DNA from: Acinetobacter silvestris
Lineage (GTDB): Bacteria; Pseudomonadota; Gammaproteobacteria; Pseudomonadales; Moraxellaceae
Assembly: GCF_002135235.1 (NCBI RefSeq)
Contig: NZ_NEGB01000001.1
Coordinates: 496,001 to 560,000, forward strand
Direction of reading: 5' to 3'
Length of the DNA: 64,000 bases
Part shown: in pieces, positions 18,544 to 27,523 of the stretch
How positions within the stretch are numbered: the first letter of the stretch is position 1
Layout: each line of letters starts with the position of its first letter
The notes under the pieces: generated by a model
Databases searched by the model: none
What the model saw: only the letters and a program-made list of their open reading frames with translations
Told to the model about the DNA's origin: nothing
Translations under genes and position numbers: made by a program

Positions 18544-19422
18544 TTAGCTCAGTTTATCAACAATATTTTCAATTGACCATGAAATATCTGAATGAATCAA
18601 ATGCGATAGAATCGGCTTCAACTCATCGGCATTGTTTCCACTCACAAAGCATTTTAACGTTGTTCTGGATCTTTGAACCGACTCTGATATTAACTCATTT
18701 TTAATTAAAATGCGTGCCGTTTGTCTTGCAACTGCAGCGCCAGAATCGATTAAAGTTAAATCATCCTGATAGAGCGCCTGAATTGTTTCTTTTAAATAAG
18801 GATAATGAGTACAACCGAGTACCAAATAATCTGCACCTTGCTCGACAATTGGATCTAATACTGTTTTCAAGCTAGCAATACATTCAGGACTTTTTTGCAG
18901 TCCAGCCTCGACATAAGGAACTAAGTCTAAGCAAGTCACCGTTAAAACCTTAACGCCTGCAGGTTCTGCAAAATGCAGTATCACATCGTTAATCAACTTG
19001 CCCCGAAATGTCGCTGGGGTTGCCAAAACGGAAACAACTTTAGACTGTGTTTGCAACACTGCCGGCTTCAATGCTGGTACTAAACCAATAATGGGAAAAT
19101 CATTACCATAATGCTGGCGTAAATAATCCAAACTAAATGCTGACGCAGTATTACAGGCGACTACGGCAACTTTACAACCTTGGCGATATAACCATTCAAT
19201 TGCCTGTGCAGTTAATTCACGAATTTCCTGATCATCACGTGGACCATAGGGGACATGTGCGGTATCGGCATAATACAGAATATGTTCATTGGGTAAATAT
19301 CTAACGATATCTTGCGCAACAGATAAGCCACCTATGCCTGAATCAAAAATTCCAATAGGCGCATCTGCCGATGCTTTAGACATAGGCTCATTCAGCGGAT
19401 ATAGAGGAAGAATAGCGGTCAT
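18544..19422 (-). CDS. murI: Glutamate racemase MurI
   Basis: Makes D-glutamate for peptidoglycan. IGIFDSGIGGLSVAQDIV opens the domain. VACNTASAF and LGCTHYPYL carry the two catalytic cysteines, and YADTAHVPYG is also present. From the ATG at 19422 the product is 292 aa; another in-frame ATG lies at 19383, and the frame begins at a TTG two codons earlier, so the exact start is open. The tail after the second cysteine motif is typical in length. It follows the DUF1285 gene on the same strand. Confidence 0.94.
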   Translation of the reverse strand: MTAILPLYPLNEPMSKASADAPIGIFDSGIGGLSVAQDIVRYLPNEHILYYADTAHVPYGPRDDQEIRELTAQAIEWLYRQGCKVAVVACNTASAFSLDYLRQHYGNDFPIIGLVPALKPAVLQTQSKVVSVLATPATFRGKLINDVILHFAEPAGVKVLTVTCLDLVPYVEAGLQKSPECIASLKTVLDPIVEQGADYLVLGCTHYPYLKETIQALYQDDLTLIDSGAAVARQTARILIKNELISESVQRSRTTLKCFVSGNNADELKPILSHLIHSDISWSIENIVDKLS

Positions 19423-19466
19423 AGTCAATCAATCTACGCGTCAAATTACCTTGTAAAGCTTAAACC

Positions 19467-20078
19467 TCAAGCACTCAATTGCAAGTAAAAATCACCACTT
19501 TGCAAAGATAAAATGGCATCCCCACGTGCATTTTCAAGCAATTCGCCATATTCAATTAAATGAAAAAATGTAGATCTTTGAATTAATGCATTTATTCCAA
19601 AACGGACATGAACATAAGGACGCATATTGCCAGCGTATTCACGCATAAAAATAGGATGCTGCTCATCAACAATAATCACATCTTGGTGACTCGTTGTCAG
19701 CTGTAAATATTTTTTACCATTATGATAAATTTGATCCGCTTGGTTGACCAATAAAGGCTCATCCTCTACATCAATTTCAATTTGTTCAACAGGTGTTTTT
19801 AGATAGAATTTTCCATCTTCTTTCCAAAGCACTTTACTAAACAAATCTAAAAGTGCTTCCCGCTTGATCAATTGACCTTGGTGCCACCATTCCCCATTGG
19901 CTTTTACCGTTAAATCCATTTTGCCACAATGCTTTGGCTGCCACTGTGCTAAAGGGGGAATTGACCTTTTGTGACCCAGCTGTGCATCTTTTAAGTATTG
20001 TGCAATACTCATTAAGTTTTTATCATCACCCTTCGGCTGCTCTTGAGCCGCTGATGTTGAATTATTTTGATTTACCAT
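19467..20078 (-). CDS. DUF1285 family protein
   Basis: 203 residues. After a disordered start, SIAQYLKDAQLGHKRSIPPLAQWQPKHCGKMDLTVKANGEWWHQG and KREALLDLFSKVLWKEDGKFYLKTPVEQIEIDVEDEPLLV are the DUF1285 core. A closing segment (FGINALIQRSTFFHLIEYGEL) follows. Structures of this family show a small beta-rich fold with no assigned activity. AAGG lies 8 bases before the ATG. It is divergent from the ETF-QO gene. Confidence 0.88.
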   Translation of the reverse strand: MVNQNNSTSAAQEQPKGDDKNLMSIAQYLKDAQLGHKRSIPPLAQWQPKHCGKMDLTVKANGEWWHQGQLIKREALLDLFSKVLWKEDGKFYLKTPVEQIEIDVEDEPLLVNQADQIYHNGKKYLQLTTSHQDVIIVDEQHPIFMREYAGNMRPYVHVRFGINALIQRSTFFHLIEYGELLENARGDAILSLQSGDFYLQLSA

Positions 20079-20165
20079 GGTTTATACCTTGCTGACGAAA
20101 AAATAAAACGACTCAGCCAATTGGCTAGATCAAGGTTTAAACCTATACTAGCGCAACACTATAAA

Positions 20166-20189
20166 AGGTACGATATCAGAATTGTACCT
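20166..20189. promoter_or_regulatory. Inverted repeat in the divergent DUF1285 / ETF-QO promoter region
   Basis: AGGTAC (20166-20171) and GTACCT (20184-20189) are perfect reverse complements 12 bases apart, the size of a dimeric repressor operator. No known consensus was matched. Confidence 0.3.
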
Positions 20190-20285
20190 ATGAATTAAGC
20201 ATACTCATGGCAGCACCGATTTTTTTATTTTTGAAATAATGAAATGAATACGGTTGCCACCTTTAGCTAATATGAGGAGTCCTAC

Positions 20286-21998
20286 ATGGAACACATCGAA
20301 CGTGAATCGATGGAGTTTGACGTAGTTATCGTCGGCGCTGGCCCTGCTGGTCTTTCTGCTGCGATCAAAATTCGTCAACTTGCAATTGAAAACAACCTCC
20401 CAGATTTATCTGTATGTGTGGTTGAAAAAGGCTCTGAAGTTGGTGCGCATATCCTTTCTGGTGCTGTACTTGAACCACGTGCAATCAATGAACTTTTCCC
20501 AAATTGGAAAGAAGAAGGCGCGCCTTTAAATGTTCCTGTAACGGAAGATAAAACATACTTCTTAATGTCTGCTGAAAAGTCGCAAGAAGCACCGCATTGG
20601 ATGGTTCCAAAAACCATGCACAATGATGGCAACTACGTTATTTCATTGGGTAATGTGGTTCGTTGGTTAGGTACAAAAGCTGAAGAATTAGAAGTTTCGA
20701 TCTTTCCAGGTTTTGCTGCTTCAGAAATCCTTTATCATGAAGATGGTTCTGTAAAAGGCATCCAAACAGGTGATATGGGCATTGGTAAAGATGGTGAGCC
20801 GACTCACAACTTTACCCCTGGTTATGAACTACATGCAAAATATACCATTTTTGCAGAAGGCTGCCGTGGTCATTTAGGTAAGCGTTTACTTGCTAAATTT
20901 AACCTAGACCAAGATGCAGATCCACAACACTACGGTATCGGCATTAAAGAGCTTTGGGAAATTGATCCTGCTAAGCACAAGCCCGGTCTTGTAATGCACG
21001 GTTCAGGCTGGCCTTTGACTGAAACTGGTTCTACTGGTGGTTGGTGGTTATATCATGCTGAAAATAACCAAGTTACTTTAGGTGTGATCGTAGATTTATC
21101 TTACGAAAATCCGAACATGTATCCATTTGCAGAAATGCAGCGTTGGAAAACGCATCCATTGATCAAGCAATATCTTGAAGGTGGAAAACGTATTTCTTAT
21201 GGCGCACGTGCTGTGGTCAAAGGTGGTTTAAACTCTCTACCTAAATTGACCTTCCCAGGCGGTTGCTTAATTGGTGATGATGCAGGTTTCTTAAACTTCG
21301 CCAAAATCAAAGGCTCTCACACTGCCATGAAGTCTGGCATGTTATGTGGTGAAGCTGTATTTGAAGCCATTCAAGCCGGTGTGGAAAAAGGTGGTGATCT
21401 TGCTGTTGCACGTGTGACTGAAGGCGAAGATTTCTTTACTAAAGAATTGACGGCATATACCGACAAATTCAACAACAGCTGGTTAAAAGAAGAGTTACAT
21501 CGTTCTCGTAACTTCGGCCCAGCAATGCACAAATTCGGTTTATGGATGGGTGGTGCATTTAACTTTATCGATCAAAATATCTTTAAAGTCCCATTCACAT
21601 TGCATGACTTAGTTCCTGATTTCAGTACGTTAAAAACTGTTGATGCAGCAACATTTAAACCGAACTATCCAAAACCAGATGGTAAACTAACCTTTGACCG
21701 TTTGTCTTCTGTGTTTGTTTCGAATACGGTACATGAAGAAAATCAACCCGCACATTTGAAATTAACCGATGCATCAATTCCTGTAAATGTAAACTTACCA
21801 AAATGGGATGAGCCTGCTCAGCGTTACTGCCCGGCTGGTGTTTACGAAATCATGGAAAATGATGATGGTTCGAAGCGTTTTCAAATTAACGCCGCCAACT
21901 GCGTACATTGCAAAACTTGTGATATTAAAGACCCTTCGCAAAACATTACTTGGGTAACCCCTGAGGGTGGCGGTGGTCCTAATTACCCGAACATGTAA
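20286..21998 (+). CDS. etfD: Electron transfer flavoprotein-ubiquinone oxidoreductase
   Basis: 570 residues. It passes electrons from reduced ETF to ubiquinone in the membrane, linking acyl-CoA dehydrogenases to respiration. FDVVIVGAGPAGLSAAIKIRQLA is the FAD site. Segments typical of the family include GAHILSGAVLEPRAINELFP, GGWWLYHAENNQVTLGVIVDLSYENP and GDDAGFLNFAKIKGSHTAMKSG. At the C-terminus RYCPAGVYE with NCVHCKTCDIKDP gives four cysteines for a 4Fe-4S cluster. GAGGAG lies before the ATG. The acyl-CoA dehydrogenase at 3.5 kb is a likely electron source, through ETF encoded elsewhere. Confidence 0.96.
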   Translation: MEHIERESMEFDVVIVGAGPAGLSAAIKIRQLAIENNLPDLSVCVVEKGSEVGAHILSGAVLEPRAINELFPNWKEEGAPLNVPVTEDKTYFLMSAEKSQEAPHWMVPKTMHNDGNYVISLGNVVRWLGTKAEELEVSIFPGFAASEILYHEDGSVKGIQTGDMGIGKDGEPTHNFTPGYELHAKYTIFAEGCRGHLGKRLLAKFNLDQDADPQHYGIGIKELWEIDPAKHKPGLVMHGSGWPLTETGSTGGWWLYHAENNQVTLGVIVDLSYENPNMYPFAEMQRWKTHPLIKQYLEGGKRISYGARAVVKGGLNSLPKLTFPGGCLIGDDAGFLNFAKIKGSHTAMKSGMLCGEAVFEAIQAGVEKGGDLAVARVTEGEDFFTKELTAYTDKFNNSWLKEELHRSRNFGPAMHKFGLWMGGAFNFIDQNIFKVPFTLHDLVPDFSTLKTVDAATFKPNYPKPDGKLTFDRLSSVFVSNTVHEENQPAHLKLTDASIPVNVNLPKWDEPAQRYCPAGVYEIMENDDGSKRFQINAANCVHCKTCDIKDPSQNITWVTPEGGGGPNYPNM

Positions 21999-22055
21999 TG
22001 TTAGGATAATTCTTGCGAAGCAGTGCTTCTCATATCCAAATATGTAAGATGCAAT

Positions 22056-22085
22056 AAAAAATCCCCTTCCGAGGGGATTTTTTAT
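22056..22085. terminator. Bidirectional terminator between etfD and tusA-like gene
   Basis: ATCCCCT (22061-22067) pairs with AGGGGAT (22072-22078) around a TCCG loop, flanked by A and T tracts. Confidence 0.9.
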
Positions 22086-22105
22086 TATCAATATTTTATT
22101 CTTGC

Positions 22106-22363
22106 TCAGCCTTTCTTCACTAAATAATGAAACTCTTTATTGCCTGCATCATCCAACAGTTCTTCTTGTAATAATAATTCATGTCCTAAATGCATACAAA
22201 ACTTAGGAATATCCCAAGACGTTGAATTATCGGTGGCAAAGACCTCAACGATATCTCCCGACTTTGATTTACGAACCGCTTGATGCAACATCATCACAGG
22301 TTCTGGACAACGTAAGCCACGCGTATTGAGTTGAATCGTAGCGGTGATAGCCTGATCAGACAT
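22106..22363 (-). CDS. tusA: TusA-family sulfurtransferase
   Basis: 85 residues. LNTRGLRCPEPVMMLHQAVRKSKSGDIVEVFATDNSTSWDIPKFC is the TusA/SirA fold with the reactive cysteine in RCPEPVM. TusA carries persulfide sulfur to the TusBCD/E relay for 2-thiouridine synthesis in tRNA and for other sulfur pathways. It could be a TusA paralogue rather than the tRNA factor, because partner genes are not nearby. Transcribed towards etfD with a shared terminator. Confidence 0.88.
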   Translation of the reverse strand: MSDQAITATIQLNTRGLRCPEPVMMLHQAVRKSKSGDIVEVFATDNSTSWDIPKFCMHLGHELLLQEELLDDAGNKEFHYLVKKG

Positions 22364-22547
22364 AGTCTATTCTCGAATAAAGTTCATTTGGATTTTAACA
22401 TATTCTAAATTTGTCTGAATCCCATCTAAAAGCACAATCAAAATGACATCTACATTCATCTAATTACCGCATTTTAGCGATAGACTTCTGTGGTTTCTTC
22501 GGTATGATAAATTTACTTTTTTGAAATAAGAGTCTTTAGGAAAGATC

Positions 22548-23378
22548 ATGCACGAGGAATCAGGCCCATCGTGGGGAATGCGCGGCTTACGCAAATGGTT
22601 AGGTACCGCACCAGAAACCCGCGATGAACTACTAAAACTAGTACAAGATTCACGTCGTTTTTTAGAACCCGATACAGTTGCAATGTTAGAAGGCGTGTTA
22701 GACCTTCCTGCAACCAAAGTCCGTGAAGTCATGACGCCACGGACAGCAATGGTCAGCTTACAAGAAGATGATCAACTGTTCGATATTTTACATGTCTTGA
22801 TTGAATCAGCACATTCACGCTTTCCTGTGTTTTCAGCCAATCAACCCGATAATGTCGTCGGAATTTTACTGGCGAAAGACTTATTGCCTTTTCTATCCGA
22901 TCGATCATCTGTCGTAGATATTCGAGCATTAATGCGTCAGCCACAATTTGTGCCTGAAAGTGCGCGCTCAGATCAAGTTTTGCGGATGTTGAAAAATACC
23001 CAAACCCACATCGCAGTGGTGATTGATGAATATGGCTCAACGTCAGGTTTAGTCACTCTAGAAGATATTCTAGAAGAAATTGTTGGTGAAATTGAAGATG
23101 AACATGACAATGTCGATGAAGAAGCTCAATTTATAACGCCTGACACAACCGATAATACATGGATCGTGCAAGCACTTACACCAATTGAACATTTCAACAC
23201 TGTTTTAGATGCTGACTTTTCTGATGATGAAGTCGAAACTGTCGGTGGATTATTGCTTCAAGAAATTGGCTTAGTGAGTGATTTAAAAGGTCAAATTATT
23301 GAACTTGGCGATTGGGAATTTACAATTATTGAAGCAGATGCCCGCACTATTCATCTGATTCGAGCTGTACATAAATGA
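22548..23378 (+). CDS. corC: CorC/HlyC-family CBS domain protein
   Basis: 276 residues. Two CBS domains (about 60-185: [24 protein letters not shown] and [31 protein letters not shown]) precede a C-terminal CorC_HlyC domain (GGLLLQEIG to IHLIRAV). CorC is linked to magnesium and cobalt efflux. No membrane domain is present, so this is the cytoplasmic version. Its stop overlaps the start of lnt (ATGA at 23375-23378), the conserved corC-lnt operon of Gammaproteobacteria. AGGA precedes the ATG. Confidence 0.93.
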   Translation: MHEESGPSWGMRGLRKWLGTAPETRDELLKLVQDSRRFLEPDTVAMLEGVLDLPATKVREVMTPRTAMVSLQEDDQLFDILHVLIESAHSRFPVFSANQPDNVVGILLAKDLLPFLSDRSSVVDIRALMRQPQFVPESARSDQVLRMLKNTQTHIAVVIDEYGSTSGLVTLEDILEEIVGEIEDEHDNVDEEAQFITPDTTDNTWIVQALTPIEHFNTVLDADFSDDEVETVGGLLLQEIGLVSDLKGQIIELGDWEFTIIEADARTIHLIRAVHK

Positions 23379-24934
23379 GAGCCTACTTTGACAAACTGTT
23401 AAATTCTTCACCTCAAAATAAACCACTCCCCTTGATTTATCCTTTAATTATTTCACTGAGCTCAGGTGCAGTGTTTAGTTTAGCGCTAGCACCTTTTTAC
23501 TGGTGGTGGCTAGCCATTCTTTCTCCAGCCTTGCTTTATGCATGTTTACATCAACGCACTCCCAAGCAAGCTTTTGCAATTGGCTTAAGTTACGGTTTTG
23601 GGCTGTGGTTTGTTGGTGCATTCTGGTTATATACCTCTATCCATGTGTATGGTGATACCAATGCTGTTTTAAGCGTCCTCATGATTGCCCTAATGGCATT
23701 ATTAATGGGCTTATTTACCGCAGTCCAAACTTGGGTATATCGACGGTTTTTCCCAGAGACTCCCCTCACATTTGCACCGCTTTGGGTACTGTTTGAATGG
23801 TCTAAAACATGGGTGTTTACTGGTTTTCCATGGTTGTTTGCAGGCTATGCCTTCACTGAACGTTTCTTAGATGGCTATGCACCTCTCTTTGGGGTTTTTG
23901 CCGTTTCCTTTGTGGCCATTCTATTGGCCTGCGCTTTAGTGGAAATATTAAGAAAACGTATATTTTGGCTTATTCCATCTGCATTATTATTGTTGGGTGC
24001 TTGGGCCGTAGCACAAATTCAATTTGTCCACCCCAAAGCAGAAAAGCCACTGAGCGTTTCTTTAATTCAAGGCAACATTCCACAAGATTTAAAATGGTTA
24101 ACAGAATACCAAATTAAAACCTTACAAATTTATGCAAATTTGAGTCGTACCGAATGGGGCCGAGATGTCATCGTTTGGCCAGAATCATCCATTCCCTTAT
24201 TCCAAACCGATATTCAAGAATTTTTGGATATGATGGATCAACAAGGCAAAAAGACTGGCACAGCTTGGGTTACAGGTATTCCATATTGGGATTTAAAAGA
24301 ATCACAACAACAAGGCCATCCGATGTTCTACAACAGTATGATGGCTTTAGGTAGTGATGCTTCTGGACTCTATAAAAAGCAACGCTTAGTGCCATTTGGT
24401 GAATATATTCCACTGTCTGGCTTACTCGGTTGGGTACTGCCTGCATTACAAAATGATCCATCCATGAGCGGATTTTCTCGTGGTGCAAGTGATCAAAAAC
24501 CTTTTCAAATTAAAGGTCGTAAACTTTCCGCAGCAATTTGCTATGAAGTCGCCTATCCAAATCTTACTCGTCGCAATGCCTTAAATAGTGATTTTTTGGT
24601 GACCGTTTCTAATGATGCTTGGTTTACTGGAACAGCAGGACCATTACAACACTTACAAATGGTTCAGATGCGAGCGAAAGAAAATGGCCGTTGGTTTATA
24701 CGTGCCACCAATACTGGTGTCACCGCATTTATTGATCATAATGGTCATATTGTAAAGCAAGCACCTATAGATCAAGAAGCTGTACTGCGTGGTGATCTAC
24801 CCGCAATGCAAGGTCAAACTTGGTATACCCGTTTTAGTGACTGGCCTATTTTAGGGTTTTCATTATTTTTATTGATTTTAGGCTGGATATATCGACCGAA
24901 ACTCGTCGATGTGAGTTTTAAGTCACGACGCTAA
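23375..24934 (+). CDS. lnt: Apolipoprotein N-acyltransferase Lnt
   Basis: 519 residues. It adds the third acyl chain to the N-terminal cysteine of lipoproteins in the inner membrane. About seven N-terminal and one C-terminal membrane helices flank a nitrilase-like periplasmic domain. The catalytic Glu is in WPESSIPLF, Lys in YKKQRLVPFGEYIP and Cys in AAICYEVAYP. Further family motifs are VTVSNDAWFTGTAGPLQHLQMVQMRAKENGRWFIRATNTGVTAF. The start overlaps corC by four bases (translational coupling). A strong terminator follows. Confidence 0.96.
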   Translation: MRAYFDKLLNSSPQNKPLPLIYPLIISLSSGAVFSLALAPFYWWWLAILSPALLYACLHQRTPKQAFAIGLSYGFGLWFVGAFWLYTSIHVYGDTNAVLSVLMIALMALLMGLFTAVQTWVYRRFFPETPLTFAPLWVLFEWSKTWVFTGFPWLFAGYAFTERFLDGYAPLFGVFAVSFVAILLACALVEILRKRIFWLIPSALLLLGAWAVAQIQFVHPKAEKPLSVSLIQGNIPQDLKWLTEYQIKTLQIYANLSRTEWGRDVIVWPESSIPLFQTDIQEFLDMMDQQGKKTGTAWVTGIPYWDLKESQQQGHPMFYNSMMALGSDASGLYKKQRLVPFGEYIPLSGLLGWVLPALQNDPSMSGFSRGASDQKPFQIKGRKLSAAICYEVAYPNLTRRNALNSDFLVTVSNDAWFTGTAGPLQHLQMVQMRAKENGRWFIRATNTGVTAFIDHNGHIVKQAPIDQEAVLRGDLPAMQGQTWYTRFSDWPILGFSLFLLILGWIYRPKLVDVSFKSRR

Positions 24935-25009
24935 TTTCTATTGATCTTGCTTTAAGCAGATAGAAAAATCGCTCTTATACAGCATAATTTAAAAAATTAA
25001 TGACCAATA

Positions 25010-25040
25010 AAAAAACCGAGGCTAAGTCCTCGGTTTTTTT
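25010..25040. terminator. Terminator after lnt (bidirectional)
   Basis: AAAAAACCGAGG and CCTCGGTTTTTT pair around CTAAGT, with A and T tracts on both sides. Confidence 0.92.
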
Positions 25041-25061
25041 ATTTATGGCAATTAATATTAT

Positions 25062-25397
25062 CTAAATCTGAGTGGCTAAGTAGGACACCATCACCGTAAG
25101 ACAAAGCATTGGAAGATAGCGATAAATCCTCATAATCTGCTGTTCGAATACGGATGCGGATGGTTGATTTATTTGTATGATAGTTGCACTTAACGCACTA
25201 TAAAAACTAATAATCGTGAATGCAGTAAATATACTAATCGCTAAAAAGCCCAATATAATTTGGCTACTGGCATCAATGCCTTGTAATAAGTTGAGAAAGA
25301 ACTGACTCAAAGGTAATAAGCTCAGAACCAATAGAACAGATTTGAGCATAGCCCAATGAAATTGGTTTATTTCATCGGATAACAATAATGCTTTCAT
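25062..25397 (-). CDS. Small membrane protein of unknown function
   Basis: 111 residues with three to four hydrophobic stretches: about 16-38 (MLKSVLLVLSLLPLSQFFLN), 46-75 (IILGFLAISIFTAFTIISFY) and 92-108 (YLPMLCLTVMVSYLA). A good GGGAG precedes the ATG. I do not recognise the family. It stands alone between lnt and the gsp pair. Confidence 0.6.
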   Translation of the reverse strand: MKALLLSDEINQFHWAMLKSVLLVLSLLPLSQFFLNLLQGIDASSQIILGFLAISIFTAFTIISFYSALSATIIQINQPSASVFEQQIMRIYRYLPMLCLTVMVSYLATQI

Positions 25398-25590
25398 CTT
25401 ATCTCCCTCGCAAACAGACTCTCTAAGACCTATTATGCAAGCTTTGATTTAAATAAAAAGTCTATTGCTATGCATTATTTACCTTTCTTGTAACTATTAA
25501 ATATGAAAACAATTCTTATTATAACTCTCAAATAGAAAAAATATAAATTTACATTTTAATTCATGACCTTAGGTTAATATTTATAACTAA

Positions 25591-25648
25591 GAAAGATTAT
25601 CACTTCACTCTCGATTTATTTGATTTGAATCAGTGAAGTGATGCTTTC
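25591..25648 (-). terminator. Long hairpin downstream of gspG, possible terminator
   Basis: ATCACTTCACT (25599-25609) and AGTGAAGTGAT (25632-25642) are exact 11-bp complements. The outer pair GAAAG (25591-25595) and CTTTC (25644-25648) extends the stem. The loop is 22 bases and the T tract is poor, so termination of gspF-gspG is likely but not certain. Confidence 0.5.
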
Positions 25649-25676
25649 AATTGATTTTATTTAGAATGATTCTTGA

Positions 25677-26114
25677 TTAAGGCTGGTAATAAATATCAGC
25701 ATCATTTCCTTCACCGCCTTGTTTGCCATCAGCACCAAAAGAATATAAATCAAAAGAACGCCCTTCTGAACCTGGGATTACATATTGCATATCATTATCC
25801 CAACTGTCTTTTGGATAGCCACCTTTAACATACCCACCTGGTAACCAATTTTTCGCCGTCGCAGGTTGATTAACCAATGCATCTAAACCGCCTTCTTGTG
25901 CGCTTGGAAAATGACCATTATCTAATTTATATTGATCCAGTGCGCCTGCAACACCTTTAAGGGCAATTTTTGTTGTATCTACTTTTGCTTTTTCACCACG
26001 CCCCATTACATTGGGAACAATTAGAGCGGCAAGTACCCCTAAAATTACAATCACCACCATGACTTCAATTAAAGTAAAACCCGATTGTTTGGCTTGATAC
26101 ATTTTCCGTTGCAT
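25677..26114 (-). CDS. gspG: Type II secretion major pseudopilin GspG
   Basis: 145 residues. SGFTLIEVMVVIVILGVLAALIVPNVMG is the type IV prepilin N-terminus, cut by the prepilin peptidase after the glycine before F. The C-terminal part (WLPGGYVKGGYPKDSWDNDMQYVIPGSEG and FGADGKQGGEGNDADI) is the GspG pseudopilin fold with its calcium-binding loop. GspG forms the main shaft of the secretion pseudopilus. An AGAG site suggests the first ATG. It follows gspF; other gsp genes are not in this window, consistent with scattered gsp loci in Acinetobacter. Confidence 0.95.
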   Translation of the reverse strand: MQRKMYQAKQSGFTLIEVMVVIVILGVLAALIVPNVMGRGEKAKVDTTKIALKGVAGALDQYKLDNGHFPSAQEGGLDALVNQPATAKNWLPGGYVKGGYPKDSWDNDMQYVIPGSEGRSFDLYSFGADGKQGGEGNDADIYYQP

Positions 26115-26163
26115 TAAAGTTCTCTCTTACAAATTCGTCATAAAATAATCGTGATGATTTGAC

Positions 26164-27369
26164 TTAAATCATATTGTTCATATTCACAATGGGCAACATC
26201 ACCGCAATAACAATCACCAGTACAATACCCGCCATAAAAACTAACATTAATGGCTCAAGCAGTGCCAATAGCGTTGAAATGAATGTCGTTACTTCACGAT
26301 CTTGCATATTAGAAGCACGTTCTAACATACGATCTAGTTCACCTGATGCTTCACCACTTTTAATCATTTGTACCATCATCGGTGGGAAATAACCACAACG
26401 CTCCAGTTGAGTTGCCAAGTTTCCACCTTCAGTTACTTTCTCTGCAGCCAGATTCACTGCATCTCGAATTACCCAATTACTACTGACCGCTGCCCCTATT
26501 TTTAAAGCATCGACAAGCGGTACACCCGATTGGGTCAAAATAGATAAGGTACTGGCAAAGCGTGCGGCATTTATACCACGGGATAATTTACCAAATAATG
26601 GCAATTTGAGTGTTAAGCGATCAAAAGCATAATGACCTGCTGATGTTCTGAGGAAACGTACCAATAAGAACATTCCGACTATGGTCGCCACAATCATAAA
26701 GGGCCAAGCGGTACGAATAATCTCACTGGCTTTCATCAGTGCCATGGTAATCCATGGCAAGGCTTGTTTGCTTTGATCAAAGGTTTTAACAATGTCTGGC
26801 ACGACATACGTCATCAATCCCATAACAATGCCAAACGACATCAGCATTAATATTATGGGATAAATCATGGCACCCTGAACTTTCTTTTGCATCGCAAAAC
26901 GGTTTTCAGTGTAATCGGCCAATTGATCTAAAATTAAATCCAAATGTCCTGAGCGCTCTCCAGCGGCAATCGTTGCAATATATAAATCTGGAAAGCGGCC
27001 AATTTGTTGCATTGCTTGCGCCAGTGAATGACCTTCCAAAACTTTCGAACGCACAGACAATAATAAATTTTGCACATGCGTTTTTTCGCTTTGCTTGGCC
27101 ACAGCACGCAAGGCTTCTTCCAAAGGAATTGACGCAGCGACCAATACCGCAAGCTGGCGAGTCATTAAAGCTAAATCATAAGCTGAAAATTTCTTTTGAA
27201 ACCAAGCCGATGTTTTATTTTTATCTTTTTGCTCCACAGCATCTACTGCAACAGGAATCCACTCTTTGTCGCGTAGTTGTTGTCGAATCTGGCGTGCTGA
27301 ATCTCCTTCTAGCACGCCTTTTTGCTGCTTCCCAGAAGCATCAATGGCAATAAATTGATATGCAGGCAT
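26164..27369 (-). CDS. gspF: Type II secretion inner-membrane protein GspF
   Basis: 401 residues. Two T2SSF domains (about 65-190 and 268-390), each beginning with similar patterns: LALMTRQLAVLVAASIPLEEALRAV and AARFASTLSILTQSGVPLVDALKI. ERSGHLD and GEASGELDRMLERAS are the paired family motifs. Three membrane helices are visible near 170, 220 and 375. GspF is the platform protein that works with the GspE ATPase. It is first in the gspF-gspG pair with 49 bases between. Confidence 0.95.
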   Translation of the reverse strand: MPAYQFIAIDASGKQQKGVLEGDSARQIRQQLRDKEWIPVAVDAVEQKDKNKTSAWFQKKFSAYDLALMTRQLAVLVAASIPLEEALRAVAKQSEKTHVQNLLLSVRSKVLEGHSLAQAMQQIGRFPDLYIATIAAGERSGHLDLILDQLADYTENRFAMQKKVQGAMIYPIILMLMSFGIVMGLMTYVVPDIVKTFDQSKQALPWITMALMKASEIIRTAWPFMIVATIVGMFLLVRFLRTSAGHYAFDRLTLKLPLFGKLSRGINAARFASTLSILTQSGVPLVDALKIGAAVSSNWVIRDAVNLAAEKVTEGGNLATQLERCGYFPPMMVQMIKSGEASGELDRMLERASNMQDREVTTFISTLLALLEPLMLVFMAGIVLVIVIAVMLPIVNMNNMI

Positions 27370-27523
27370 TATAATGCTCTAGTTTTCCTAAATTTTTAGT
27401 CTAAGCAGTTGCGTCCGACCCTAAAAATCATTCATATTCATGTCTATAAATGACGATCACACTCTAACATAAGCCCAAACCGTACACGATACTATTTCAT
27501 CTTTGAGTAACTGATAATTGCAT